Of a stretch of 64,000 nt of DNA, positions 49,327-57,264 are shown piece by piece. This DNA comes from Alkalihalobacillus bogoriensis ATCC BAA-922 (lineage in GTDB: Bacteria; Bacillota; Bacilli; Bacillales; Bacillaceae_F). Both the position numbers and the translations under genes were made by a program. Below the pieces are notes generated by a model. The model searched no databases. It was not told where the DNA came from and was given only the letters and a program-made list of their open reading frames with translations. The stretch lies in NCBI RefSeq assembly GCF_000621445.1, contig NZ_KK211277.1, forward strand, positions 248,001 to 312,000, written 5' to 3'. The first letter of the stretch is position 1. Each line of letters starts with the position of its first letter.

Positions 49327-49374
49327 AAAAAAGATGTCCAAAGCGCTTCTTGACTCGCTCGGACATCTTTTTGT
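49327..49374. terminator. Bidirectional terminator between ylbJ and coaD
   Basis: AAAAAGATGTCC and GGACATCTTTTT form the outer stem, with T-runs on both strands. It serves converging ylbJ and coaD. Confidence 0.85.
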
Positions 49375-49378
49375 ATCT

Positions 49379-49876
<498 letters not shown>

Positions 49877-50434
49877 TTATGTATCTATTCTATTGTAAAT
49901 TGAAATCGTTGTATCTCCATATGTTTCTGATCGAATACATTGTAGAGATTCAATGATATTTGGTAACACAACATTATGGTCATGCTCAGCCATAATCATC
50001 CCATCATGACGTAAGAGCTCGTTGGTTGAAATAAATGTCAAATCCCGCTCTAGCTGCTGTTTTGCATAGGGAGGGTCCAAAAAGATACAAGTAAAATGTA
50101 TATCTCTTTTCACAAGCGCTTTTAATGCTCTTGAAGCTTCATTCCGATAAACTTCTACTCTTTCTTCATAATTACAGCGCTTAACATTTTCTTTTATCAC
50201 ATCTACCGCTTTTTTTTGTTGGTCTACAAAGATCACTCTTTCCATGCCGCGACTTAGGGCTTCAATGCCTAAACTTCCACTACCACCATATAAATCTAAA
50301 GCTATACCCCCGTTAAAATAAGGCCCAATTATATTAAAGACAGCTTCCTTTACTTTATCTGTCGTTGGTCTTGTCATTGTTCCTGGAACCGCTTTAATTG
50401 GTTTTCCTTTATGCTCACCTGATATGACTCTCAA
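49877..50434 (-). CDS. rsmD: 16S rRNA (guanine-966-N2)-methyltransferase RsmD
   Basis: RsmD methylates G966 of 16S rRNA. The 185-residue protein has LRVISGEHKGK at its start, the SAM motif LDLYGGSGSLGIEALSRG (core YGGSGSLGIEA) near residue 45 and catalytic FLDPPY near residue 120. TTG 50434 with AGGTGA seven bases upstream is chosen; the GTG at 50446 lies within that ribosome site. It corresponds to B. subtilis ylbH. Confidence 0.93.
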   Translation of the reverse strand: MRVISGEHKGKPIKAVPGTMTRPTTDKVKEAVFNIIGPYFNGGIALDLYGGSGSLGIEALSRGMERVIFVDQQKKAVDVIKENVKRCNYEERVEVYRNEASRALKALVKRDIHFTCIFLDPPYAKQQLERDLTFISTNELLRHDGMIMAEHDHNVVLPNIIESLQCIRSETYGDTTISIYNRIDT

Positions 50435-50572
50435 AGTAGATGTCACCTAACCTTCGACTTTTATTATCTTTCCTTATCCTATCACAAAATGATGAAAACA
50501 TTAACAATATTCAAATGGGGATAGCCTATTATATCATCTTCTTTTTACATACAGAATATTTTTCAAACAGAC

Positions 50573-50601
50573 GTATAGATTTTTATCCACTGGCGATACT
50601 A
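50573..50601 (+). promoter_or_regulatory. Sigma-F/G promoter before the csfG-like RNA
   Basis: The plus strand reads GTATA at 50573-50577, 17 bases, then GATACTA at 50595-50601, a 6-of-7 match to the forespore -10 box CATACTA with the correct spacing. Confidence 0.72.
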
Positions 50602-50605
50602 GGAG

Positions 50606-50757
50606 TAGCAACATTCAATCAATGTTGCGACAACCGCGGAGAAGGCTTACGTTTCCCCATAAGTTCTTCCTCCGGTTTCTCCTCTCCCATAGCCTTGTAC
50701 ATACTGAGTATGTTGTAGGGCACCTCGCAAGAATTTCTTGCGAGGATTTTTTTTTGT
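50606..50757 (+). ncRNA. csfG: Candidate forespore small RNA CsfG
   Basis: The segment begins a few bases after a sigma-F/G-type promoter and ends in a strong intrinsic terminator. It can form a GCAACATT/AATGTTGC hairpin (50608-50628), a larger stem from AACCG (50632) to CGGTT (50677) that exposes GTTTCCCCATAAG, a pyrimidine-rich stretch TTTCTCCTCTCCCATA, a TACATACT/AGTATGT hairpin, then the terminator. In B. subtilis the forespore RNA CsfG lies in the ylbG-ylbH gap, the same neighbourhood as here. I rely on memory for that location. The overlapping reading frames show no coding character. Confidence 0.72.
50721..50757 (+). terminator. Intrinsic terminator of the csfG-like RNA
   Basis: CCTCGCAAGAA and TTCTTGCGAGG form an 11-bp perfect stem, followed by A and nine T on the plus strand only, which fixes the transcription direction. 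Confidence 0.9.
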
Positions 50758-50872
50758 GATAACATAAATATTAGATTTTAATAGAATGTCGTAAATTTTG
50801 TTGAATAGCGAGTTTCATGTACAGCTTACAACATAAAATACGAATACAGCGTAATAAAAAAGGAGATATTCT

Positions 50873-51262
50873 ATGGTTCAACGATTTATTGAAATAGGGG
50901 AAGGCTATTCTGATCTTTATGAATTAATTGAAATTGCCAATACAAATAAGCACCGTATTGACAAGCTAATTTGCTTACAAACCGTCAAGGACGAGAAAAA
51001 GATGTGCTCCTTTGTCGTCACATTACACCCTGCCTCTCCTGGTCATGTCTACCCCCTTTACATTTGTCGGGAAGGCATTCCGCAATTCTCATGGAAAGAA
51101 ACAAGGCGCTATACACTCTTTACTTCACTCGCTGCAATACTGCAAAAAGAAATATTTACCATTGACGTTCGACATTCAAGTTCATTTCAGGAAAAAGATT
51201 TATATTATAGTTATATCATTGGTGTCCTTAGGATGAATCGAATTATCCCTCCTTTACAATAG
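50873..51262 (+). CDS. Conserved hypothetical protein (DUF7147-like)
   Basis: The 129-residue protein has no signal peptide or membrane segment. Distinct features are RFIEIGEGYSDLYELIEIA at the N-terminus, a central HPASPGHVYPLYICREGIP stretch and a C-terminal YYSYIIGVLRMNRIIPPLQ. Similar small proteins occur near ylbG in Bacillus relatives, sometimes mislabelled methylthioribose kinase. AAGGAGATATTCT precedes the ATG. No function is known. Confidence 0.75.
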   Translation: MVQRFIEIGEGYSDLYELIEIANTNKHRIDKLICLQTVKDEKKMCSFVVTLHPASPGHVYPLYICREGIPQFSWKETRRYTLFTSLAAILQKEIFTIDVRHSSSFQEKDLYYSYIIGVLRMNRIIPPLQ

Positions 51263-51277
51263 CAAAACGGAAGCCAT

Positions 51278-52519
51278 CTATTTTTGATGAGCTTCCACTT
51301 TATTATGAGTTCGTTTCATATTTGCTGAACTTTTCCCTTCCGTAACAGGAAATACCTTCACTTTCATTACAATAATAGCAAGAAACAGTATCAAGCTGGC
51401 ACTAATAAATAACCCTCTTATTCCAATGATATTTACAATCACACCACCGATCATTGGTCCAAGCATTGTTCCTAAATACATTGCACTATTCGAAAATCCA
51501 TATGTTCGACTTTCCATCCCGGTTGGAGCATAGTGTCGAATTAATGTATTTACAGCAGGTAGCAATCCCCCTAAGCATAGACCAAGTAAAAAACGCAAAC
51601 AAATCAATTGCCAAAGCTCAACAACAAATGCTTGTGGGATAGAAAATATAGCTACACCAAGTAACGAATAAAAGAGGACATGTTGTGCACCTTTTTTATC
51701 ACTTAATTTACCAAGTTGCGGAGAAGCAATCATATTGGCAAATCCCATTACTGACACAGCAACTCCTGCATAAAAAGCAACATTCGCTTCTGTTGTTAAC
51801 TCTTGAACAAATAAGGAGAGAAGGGGATTTACTCCCATTATGGCAAGTTGGATACAGAATACAATGCAATATAACGAGAAGATCGGTCCTTTTGTTGTTA
51901 TCGCTTTAAAATCTTGAATTGTATTTGTCTTTTCCATACCCGGAGATGGGGTAAAATCTTCTTTCACAAAAAAGAGAACAACAAATGCGGCAACCAAGAT
52001 GACAGCACCCGTTACAAAAAAAATCATACGATAGCCAAATGCCTGTGCTAGTAAACCACCAAATAACGGCCCACAAATGGCACCTGAAACCGCTCCTGAT
52101 TGTAATATTCCAAGCGCATATCCTACTCGTTCTTTCGGGGTATTCGTTGAAACAAGTCCAATTGAGGCAGGAATAAACCCTGAAATCACACCGTTTGCTA
52201 ACCTTAAAAACAGTAACGATATCGGTCCAACCGCAAATCCAGTTAAACTAAGGACAACCGCCATTCCAAAGCCAGAACGTAAAATCATTGACTTTCTTCC
52301 ATATTTATCAGCCATTCTTCCCCAAAAAGGGGAAAATAAAAAGGCGGTTAAAAAATTTGCCCCAAAAATTACCCCTGCCCATATAGCAATTTTATCGGGA
52401 TCCGTTACCCCTAACTCTTGTAAATATAATGGCAAAAAGGGGATGATCATTGTCATTGCTGCGATCACCAAAAATTGACTTACAACTAAAATACATAGAT
52501 TTCTTTTCCACATCTTCAT
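51278..52519 (-). CDS. MFS multidrug efflux-type transporter
   Basis: The 413-residue major facilitator protein has twelve transmembrane helices. The loop 2-3 motif is FWGRMADKYGRKSMI near residue 66, and the helix 5 antiporter motif GVVSGAICGPLFGG (here GAVSGAICGP) near residue 145 marks the drug:H+ antiporter families. A second signature LGKLSDKKGAQ lies in the second half. Substrate unknown. It is not part of the B. subtilis ylb block and may have been inserted. Confidence 0.88.
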   Translation of the reverse strand: MKMWKRNLCILVVSQFLVIAAMTMIIPFLPLYLQELGVTDPDKIAIWAGVIFGANFLTAFLFSPFWGRMADKYGRKSMILRSGFGMAVVLSLTGFAVGPISLLFLRLANGVISGFIPASIGLVSTNTPKERVGYALGILQSGAVSGAICGPLFGGLLAQAFGYRMIFFVTGAVILVAAFVVLFFVKEDFTPSPGMEKTNTIQDFKAITTKGPIFSLYCIVFCIQLAIMGVNPLLSLFVQELTTEANVAFYAGVAVSVMGFANMIASPQLGKLSDKKGAQHVLFYSLLGVAIFSIPQAFVVELWQLICLRFLLGLCLGGLLPAVNTLIRHYAPTGMESRTYGFSNSAMYLGTMLGPMIGGVIVNIIGIRGLFISASLILFLAIIVMKVKVFPVTEGKSSANMKRTHNKVEAHQK

Positions 52520-52690
52520 GGCATTTCACTTCCTTACTCATCACCTATTATATATTTCGGATGCCGAAATACTCAATCCGGCTATAGTAAGGTATCAAAG
52601 TGGAAAAGAAGCAAATCATCTTGTTTTCTTACTTTTGCTTCTCTATGCTTAAAGATTTGATTTACTCTATATCCCTAAGGAAGATTTATG
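52520..52690. other. AT-rich gap upstream of MFS gene
   Basis: Nothing gene-like is visible in this part of the 636-bp gap before ylbG. It should hold the promoter of the MFS gene, but no strong consensus stands out. The rest of the gap holds the split repeat and palindrome listed separately. Confidence 0.4.
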
Positions 52691-52691
52691 T

Positions 52692-52730
52692 AAGAAAAAC
52701 ACGGGAGCGTCTTTCCTTTCAAGCGAAGTG
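52692..52730 (+). repeat. Intergenic repeat, copy B left part
   Basis: AAGAAAAACACGGGAGCGTC to CAAGCGAAGTG matches the first 39 bases of the repeat family and then stops abruptly. The matching right part begins at 53019. Confidence 0.85.
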
Positions 52731-53018
52731 TATGATGAAACAACAAACACATCCCATGTCCCATTTTTGCGGTCAGAGCAGCCGTTATTTGTGAACATGA
52801 TACGGGTTTCCGTTTTTTAGCGGCCACAGGAGCGTTTATTCACGCAAAAGCCACTCTATACCTAGCGAAATATTATGATTAACGGCTCCTATGTCCTCCA
52901 ACGTTCCAAAACGCTAGCCATGTTCACAGATAACGGTTTTCATGGCCGCTTACTTACCATAAACAACAAAATTGCTTACGCGATAAACCCGCCCAAGTGT
53001 TGAATGATTCACTTGGGT
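52731..53018. repeat. 288-bp palindromic insert splitting repeat copy B
   Basis: The segment is flanked by 20-21-base direct copies of TCTTT(C/T)CTTTCAAGCGAAGTG with one or two differences. Its core 52769-52949 is an imperfect inverted repeat centred near 52859; the outer 31-base arms match at 24 positions, including CCGTTAT and TGTGAACATG. It has no transposase frame. It ends with a terminator-like hairpin, so it resembles a MITE or REP-like element. Confidence 0.7.
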
Positions 53019-53022
53019 CTTT
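52992..53022 (+). terminator. Hairpin at the right end of the insert
   Basis: CCCAAGTG and CACTTGGG form an 8-bp stem with a 10-base loop, followed by TCTTTTC. Whether any transcript uses it as a terminator is unclear, because no plus-strand gene lies close upstream. Confidence 0.5.
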
Positions 53023-53112
53023 TCTTTCAAGCGAAGTGCGAAGCCTTCGCTCTTCTACAATAAACTTTCAAAGCCTCACTGCTATAACAAAATTTTTATA
53101 TTTTCATATATG
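53019..53112 (+). repeat. Intergenic repeat, copy B right part
   Basis: It resumes with CTTTCAAGCGAAGTGCGAAGC, continues with ACTTTCAAAGCCTCACTGCT and ends with ATTTTTATATTTTC, matching the second two thirds of copies C and D. Confidence 0.85.
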
Positions 53113-53113
53113 T

Positions 53114-53154
53114 AAAAAAAGATACCCCAAAAGGTGTGTCCTTTTAGGATATCT
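53114..53154 (-). terminator. Intrinsic terminator after ylbG
   Basis: On the minus strand AAAGATATCC...AAAAGG and CCTTTT...GGTATCTTT pair, followed by a T-run. It abuts the ylbG stop. Confidence 0.82.
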
Positions 53155-53155
53155 T

Positions 53156-53434
53156 TCATAAACCCATGCGATAATCATATTCTTTCGCTTTATCTGGTTT
53201 TGCATTTTGATACTCTGTTTTAATAAATGGTCTCATCGAAACGTTTACACTTTTTACAAAATGAAATGATTCCAGCTTTTCAACCGTGGTTGAAACTTTG
53301 TTTTGATCACAATATAATATAACATACTTCATTTTCTTTGAAACATAATGAACATTTCCATATTTTCTTAATTGTCTAGCGTACTTTAAAGAATGTAACC
53401 AAACGGCGATTCCTTGCCTTTCACTAACAACCAT
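53156..53434 (-). CDS. ylbG: UPF0298 protein YlbG
   Basis: The 92-residue protein is a member of the UPF0298/DUF2129 family with typical VWLHSLKYARQLRKYGNVHYVSK (core LRKYGNVHYVS) and a C-terminal RPFIKTEYQNAKPDKAKEYDY. No function is known. It is conserved next to ylbF and rsmD in Bacilli. Confidence 0.9.
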   Translation of the reverse strand: MVVSERQGIAVWLHSLKYARQLRKYGNVHYVSKKMKYVILYCDQNKVSTTVEKLESFHFVKSVNVSMRPFIKTEYQNAKPDKAKEYDYRMGL

Positions 53435-53543
53435 GATTTGTTCTCCTTTGTCCTATCTTGAATCTGGTTATCACTAGTCTAGCATGTTCATTCTTAACGA
53501 GCAATAGCATTTGTACTTAAGTTGACAAAAAGGTGGTGAGCTT

Positions 53544-53864
53544 TTGCTTGCACAAGTTTGGTCGTTCTTTTTAGATGAAATAGAAAAAGAAAATACATAC
53601 ATCACATCAGTTACAAAAAAAGACCGTGCACAAATCCCTTTCGTTTATATTACAACGAAGGAACCGATTTCTTTAAAAAAACTGAATTCACATATTAAAG
53701 AAGTAGGAACTCGTGCCATGAAGGGGAAACGCTTGAATATGGACCTCCATTTTGTTCGCCAACAACAAAACATGTATGTATACCGAATACGGTTTCTCGT
53801 TCCAAGTGAGAAGATGTTTTGTTGTGGAAACGGATGTTTCGATTGCATTCGATTTACGAGCTAA
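53544..53864 (+). CDS. Small protein with CCGNGCxxC C-terminus, unrecognised
   Basis: I do not recognise this 106-residue protein. It is soluble, with a Lys-rich first half and a short C-terminal motif CCGNGCFDC that has four Cys, as in OXLD1-like or metal/Fe-S-binding tails. TTG 53544 is preceded by AGGTGGTGA. It lies between the ylbG and ricF genes and is transcribed opposite to them. The neighbour RicF also ends in a Cys-rich tail, so a link to Fe-S or redox chemistry is possible but unproven. Confidence 0.7.
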   Translation: MLAQVWSFFLDEIEKENTYITSVTKKDRAQIPFVYITTKEPISLKKLNSHIKEVGTRAMKGKRLNMDLHFVRQQQNMYVYRIRFLVPSEKMFCCGNGCFDCIRFTS

Positions 53865-53948
53865 TGTTTTTGAAAATACAAGCTATTTTGCTAAGAATGC
53901 TGCACTTAGTGAAAATGGAGCAAAAAGCCATACGACTCATATAGAAAA

Positions 53949-54002
53949 AGAGAAGGCCGCTGAAATAAGTGAATTTTCCTTTCCCAGTGGCCTTCTCACA
54001 TT
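53949..54002 (-). terminator. Intrinsic terminator after ricF
   Basis: On the minus strand AGAAGGCC and GGCCTTCT form the outer stem with a large loop, followed by CTTTTTC. Confidence 0.65.
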
Positions 54003-54011
54003 TATTGTTGG

Positions 54012-54452
54012 TTAATTACATCCACAGCCGCCACCAGTACTACATCCCCCACTACATGACATGCTATCGAAATATGGATTACCTGTTGGGACTTTAATAT
54101 GTTCAGAAACTTCATGAGCAATAATTTGACTTATTTCATTTAACAATTGCTCTAATTCTGTTTCTGCTTTTTTAAAGTCTGATACGGTTTTCTCACTGTC
54201 CATTGCCCGTTTTGCTACGCGAATCTCTGTTGAAACAACATCGTAATCTGGATGGTATCTCCCAAAACGTTGCACTTCCTCATAACGCTCTTTCCATTTG
54301 TTAAACTGTTGAATCAGTGTTTGTGCTTTTTTATCTTGAAGTAATTTATATCTACATTGCTGATAATGAGCAAAAGTATCTGAAGCAAGAATCATATCTG
54401 ATAATTTTGCAGCTTCCTCTATAATATCAACAGATGTCATCGTCGTAATCAT
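54012..54452 (-). CDS. ricF: RicF (YlbF), subunit of the Y-complex (RicA-RicF-RicT)
   Basis: RicF works with RicA (YmcA) and RicT (YaaT) in a [4Fe-4S]-containing complex that guides RNase Y processing and affects competence, biofilm formation and sporulation. The 146-residue protein is helical, with the motif ERYEEVQRFGRYHPDY near residue 55 and KVPTGNPYFDS near 125. The tail CSGGCSTGGGCGC supplies cluster ligands. ATG 54452, seven bases after GGAGGTG, is chosen over the longer frame. Confidence 0.92.
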   Translation of the reverse strand: MITTMTSVDIIEEAAKLSDMILASDTFAHYQQCRYKLLQDKKAQTLIQQFNKWKERYEEVQRFGRYHPDYDVVSTEIRVAKRAMDSEKTVSDFKKAETELEQLLNEISQIIAHEVSEHIKVPTGNPYFDSMSCSGGCSTGGGCGCN

Positions 54453-54496
54453 AGTGATGCACCTCCTGAATTCATTATACACAAATCCACTTAAAA

Positions 54497-55450
54497 TTAC
54501 ATTCTAATGCTTGCCTCTGTTAATAATTCACAGCGCTTAGACTCTTTTAACTTTGCCATTAACTTCAGTAGTGCTTGGTCTTTTTTCTTTGCTTCTATCA
54601 TGACATCAACCTGTTCTGCAGAAATATTCTCTAGAAAATGTAACAGCCGTTCATGATTTATAAAATCATGATGTCGTTTATCCATATCTCCTTCTTTAGG
54701 GCTAGACATATGAATTTTAATTGGCAACGGACTATTAGCCCATGTTTCTTTTATTCTATCCCATAATTCTATAATTGGTTCTTCACTTGGATTTAAATCA
54801 TGATGATGCAAATCTAGAACAACTGGAATTCCAAGTTTTTCACCCAAATATAAAGCATCATTAATATTATAAATTGTATCATCATTTTCTAGTAGGATCA
54901 TTTGGCTCAACGATTCAGGAATGATTGAAAAGTTTTCAATAAAAGTTTCTAACCCTTCCATTTTTCCATTTTTACTTCCACCTATATGCAATACGCAACG
55001 ATGTTTTGGATCTATGTTCATTCCTTTTAATAATTTATAGTGATATAAGAGCGTTTGCATCGACCGTTGCGTAATTTCTTTAGATTGACTGTTAAGAACA
55101 ACAAAATGGTCTGGATGAAAATCAACTCGCATTTGTTCTGCATGCACAAAATCTCCTAGATTTTTCAACTCTGCCGCTATTGCTTTTTCATACTTCCATC
55201 CTTCTGTATATGGATGATTAACTAAAGGGACAAGTTTAGAAGAAAAACGAAAAAATTCAATGTCATGTGCTTTGTTATGCTTTAATAAACGTAGCGTATT
55301 TTCAATATTTGATTTTGCGATTCGCTCTAAGCGTCCTAAACCCGCTTCTTGATTAGATAGTGTTGCAAACTGTTTAGCAGTCATTGTTTGAGAAGGAGAA
55401 GCATTTTTTAACATTTCACTCATCGCTACATATCCAAATCTTACAATCAC
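54497..55450 (-). CDS. uvsE: UV DNA damage endonuclease (UVDE family)
   Basis: UvsE nicks DNA 5' to UV photoproducts, an alternative to UvrABC excision. The 317-residue TIM-barrel protein has metal-site motifs ENDDTIYNINDAL (near residue 180), VVLDLHHHDLNP (near 205), IHMSSP (near 237) and VMIEAKKKDQALLKL (near 284). GTG 55450, after AGAGG, gives the family N-terminus xIxRFGYV. In B. subtilis the gene (ywjD) is elsewhere and sporulation-linked; here it sits beside ricF. Confidence 0.93.
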   Translation of the reverse strand: MIVRFGYVAMSEMLKNASPSQTMTAKQFATLSNQEAGLGRLERIAKSNIENTLRLLKHNKAHDIEFFRFSSKLVPLVNHPYTEGWKYEKAIAAELKNLGDFVHAEQMRVDFHPDHFVVLNSQSKEITQRSMQTLLYHYKLLKGMNIDPKHRCVLHIGGSKNGKMEGLETFIENFSIIPESLSQMILLENDDTIYNINDALYLGEKLGIPVVLDLHHHDLNPSEEPIIELWDRIKETWANSPLPIKIHMSSPKEGDMDKRHHDFINHERLLHFLENISAEQVDVMIEAKKKDQALLKLMAKLKESKRCELLTEASIRM

Positions 55451-55553
55451 AACGTTCGCCTCTTCTCTTTGTCCACCCTCTTTCATTTGACATCGAACCA
55501 ATTACCTTCTATAATTTCCTCGATTGTATTAAATAAAGAAAGAGGGTGACGCT

Positions 55554-56315
55554 TTGAATTTTGTTACATTTAATCCGTTTCGAACGATTGGTATTCCTAA
55601 TGTGAAATATGTGAAACCAGAGCATATGTTTGAAGAACGTGAAAAAATAAATGCTGCTGATATTTGTTTATATCCTGAAAATTGGCAAGTCAATGCTCTT
55701 GTTTATGGGATGAAGAAAAAAATATTCCCGAGCATCCAATCTATTCAGCTCGGTTTTAATAAAATTGAAGTAACTCGTGCACTATGGAGTGTTTGTCCTG
55801 AACATGTCCCAAAAACCGTCATTTTAGGAAGAAATGACACGAACATTAATAAAGTGTTTGCCATGTTTCCATTTCCGTTTGTTGCTAAAGAAATAAGAAG
55901 TTCAATGGGTAAAGGCGTATTTCTTATTGAAAACCAGTCACAATTTTATGAATATGCCGAAGCTAACCCCTACTTTTATGTTCAAGAATTTTTACCTATT
56001 GAACAAGATTTACGAATTTGTTTTGTTGGTGATCAAGTTGTCACAGCATATTCACGTAAAAATGAACATCATTCATTTCGAAATAATGTAGCCCAAGGTG
56101 GACAAATTTCCTTTGACAATATTCCCACTCATGCAATTGACCTTGTAGCGAAAACAGCTCGTGAACTCGGAATTAATCATGCTGGGTTTGATGTTGTCAT
56201 GGCCGGAGGAAAAGCTTATTTTTTAGAATTTAATATTCTATTTGGAAATCAAGGGTTTCAACAAGCAGGTATCTCTGTTGAAAAAATCGTACATGACTAC
56301 TTACTTTCATTGTAA
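55554..56315 (+). CDS. ATP-grasp protein, RimK-like ligase of unknown substrate
   Basis: The 253-residue protein has an ATP-grasp domain (about residues 80-250): FPFVAKEIRSSMGKGVFLIE with the phosphate loop, YFYVQEFLPIEQDLRICFVGD (core QEFLP) and a metal-site end YFLEFNILFGNQGFQ. It resembles RimK-type carboxylate-amine ligases, but the substrate cannot be inferred. TTG 55554 follows GAGGGTGA. It is divergent from uvsE with a 103-bp gap between start codons. No B. subtilis ylb counterpart. Confidence 0.8.
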   Translation: MNFVTFNPFRTIGIPNVKYVKPEHMFEEREKINAADICLYPENWQVNALVYGMKKKIFPSIQSIQLGFNKIEVTRALWSVCPEHVPKTVILGRNDTNINKVFAMFPFPFVAKEIRSSMGKGVFLIENQSQFYEYAEANPYFYVQEFLPIEQDLRICFVGDQVVTAYSRKNEHHSFRNNVAQGGQISFDNIPTHAIDLVAKTARELGINHAGFDVVMAGGKAYFLEFNILFGNQGFQQAGISVEKIVHDYLLSL

Positions 56316-56771
56316 TTACTCTGTGATTTCTACCGTGAACTCTTCTTCTAACTCATAAGGCCTTCCGTCATTTTGAACAACTTCAATTTTGATTGTATGT
56401 TCTCCTTTCGGGAGGTCTTTAATGATAAATCCTGCTTTATAAATGGAATCAACAAATGCCCCATTTATATAAAGCTTTATGTGACCTTCTCCATCAACAT
56501 GTGCGGCTCCTGTATTTTCCTTAGAAAAATGAAAATCATGAATAAAACATTCAATATATAAGTCATTTTCCTTAACTTCATGTCCAATTTCCATTTTCCT
56601 TGATTCATTACTCGTAGTCACCGTCACAACGCCATTTGATTGAAAGGGGATGACACGGTAATGGTGCGCTGTTTGTTCATTTTTAGGGACTTCCTCTCCA
56701 CATGCGAAAATTAAAGGAGACGAAAACAAGAAAATGACTCCCAACGTTACTATACAAAATACATTCTTCAT
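56316..56771 (-). CDS. Exported or lipoprotein of unknown function
   Basis: The 151-residue protein starts with a hydrophobic signal (residues 5-23). The LIFAC sequence resembles a lipobox, but Phe at -2 is unusual. The rest is polar and rich in beta-type segments, ending in DLPKGEHTIKIEVVQNDGR-type sequence, similar to a YtkA-like or adhesion domain. I do not recognise it. It converges on the ATP-grasp gene with no visible terminator between them. ATG 56771 follows GGGAGGGA. Confidence 0.65.
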   Translation of the reverse strand: MKNVFCIVTLGVIFLFSSPLIFACGEEVPKNEQTAHHYRVIPFQSNGVVTVTTSNESRKMEIGHEVKENDLYIECFIHDFHFSKENTGAAHVDGEGHIKLYINGAFVDSIYKAGFIIKDLPKGEHTIKIEVVQNDGRPYELEEEFTVEITE

Positions 56772-56835
56772 GATTATCCCTCCCACATTGTTTCTTTCTT
56801 AGTGTTTACTTTCTTTCAAATCTCATTCGTCCCAT

Positions 56836-56945
56836 AAGAAAAACGCGGGAGGACTTTTCGTTTTAAGCGCAGTGCGGAGCCTACAATCTTCTAGAATAAG
56901 CTCTCAAAGCTTCACTGCTTTACCAACATTTTTATACATTTTTAT
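56836..56945 (+). repeat. Intergenic repeat, copy C
   Basis: A full copy: AAGAAAAACGCGGGAGGAC, TTTTAAGCGCAGTGCGGAGC, TCTTCTAGAATAAGCTCTCA, AAGCTTCACTGC, then ATTTTTATACATTTTTAT. It lies between the exported-protein gene and the ylbE terminator. Confidence 0.85.
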
Positions 56946-56952
56946 AATGTTG

Positions 56953-56990
56953 AAAAAAAAACTCATAGCAAATTATAGTGCTATGAGTCA
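56953..56990 (-). terminator. Intrinsic terminator overlapping the ylbE stop
   Basis: On the minus strand ACTCATAGC and GCTATGAGT form a perfect 9-bp stem, followed by nine T. The ylbE TAG stop is in the first arm. Confidence 0.9.
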
Positions 56991-57247
56991 GGTTGAGTTG
57001 GCTGTTGTCCTTGATTTGTTACTGTACTTTGTAACATTTGAATCATCATCATTGCTAGGTTTAAATTGCCTTGCAATCGTTCAATTCGTTGTGGAAACGT
57101 TTTTCCATAAAATTGGTTTGCTTCTTGTTCTAATGTTGAAATGGTATGTGGTTCACGATTCAATTTTCGATACCAATGCGGATGTTGACGAACAAACTGT
57201 CTCAACTCAGGTTTATTCGTTAACTGCATATAAACGTCTCTTCGCAT
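56981..57247 (-). CDS. ylbE: YlbE-like protein
   Basis: The 88-residue protein matches the YlbE family: MRRDVYMQLTNKPELRQFVR at the start, QHPHWYRKLNR, and a helical QGNLNLAMMMIQML segment. The tail is Gln/Thr-rich. No function known. ATG 57247 follows GGAGAG. It is cotranscribed with ylbD, 17 bp apart. Confidence 0.85.
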   Translation of the reverse strand: MRRDVYMQLTNKPELRQFVRQHPHWYRKLNREPHTISTLEQEANQFYGKTFPQRIERLQGNLNLAMMMIQMLQSTVTNQGQQPTQPDS

Positions 57248-57264
57248 TGTGTACATCTCTCCTA

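Noticed and set aside
50440-50718. 92-codon plus-strand frame covering the csfG-like region
   Set aside because: It has no ribosome site, a composition unlike a Bacillus protein, and crosses the promoter and hairpins of the small RNA gene.
52731-53018. Insertion sequence
   Set aside because: No transposase frame fits in 288 bp. It is kept only as a palindromic element.
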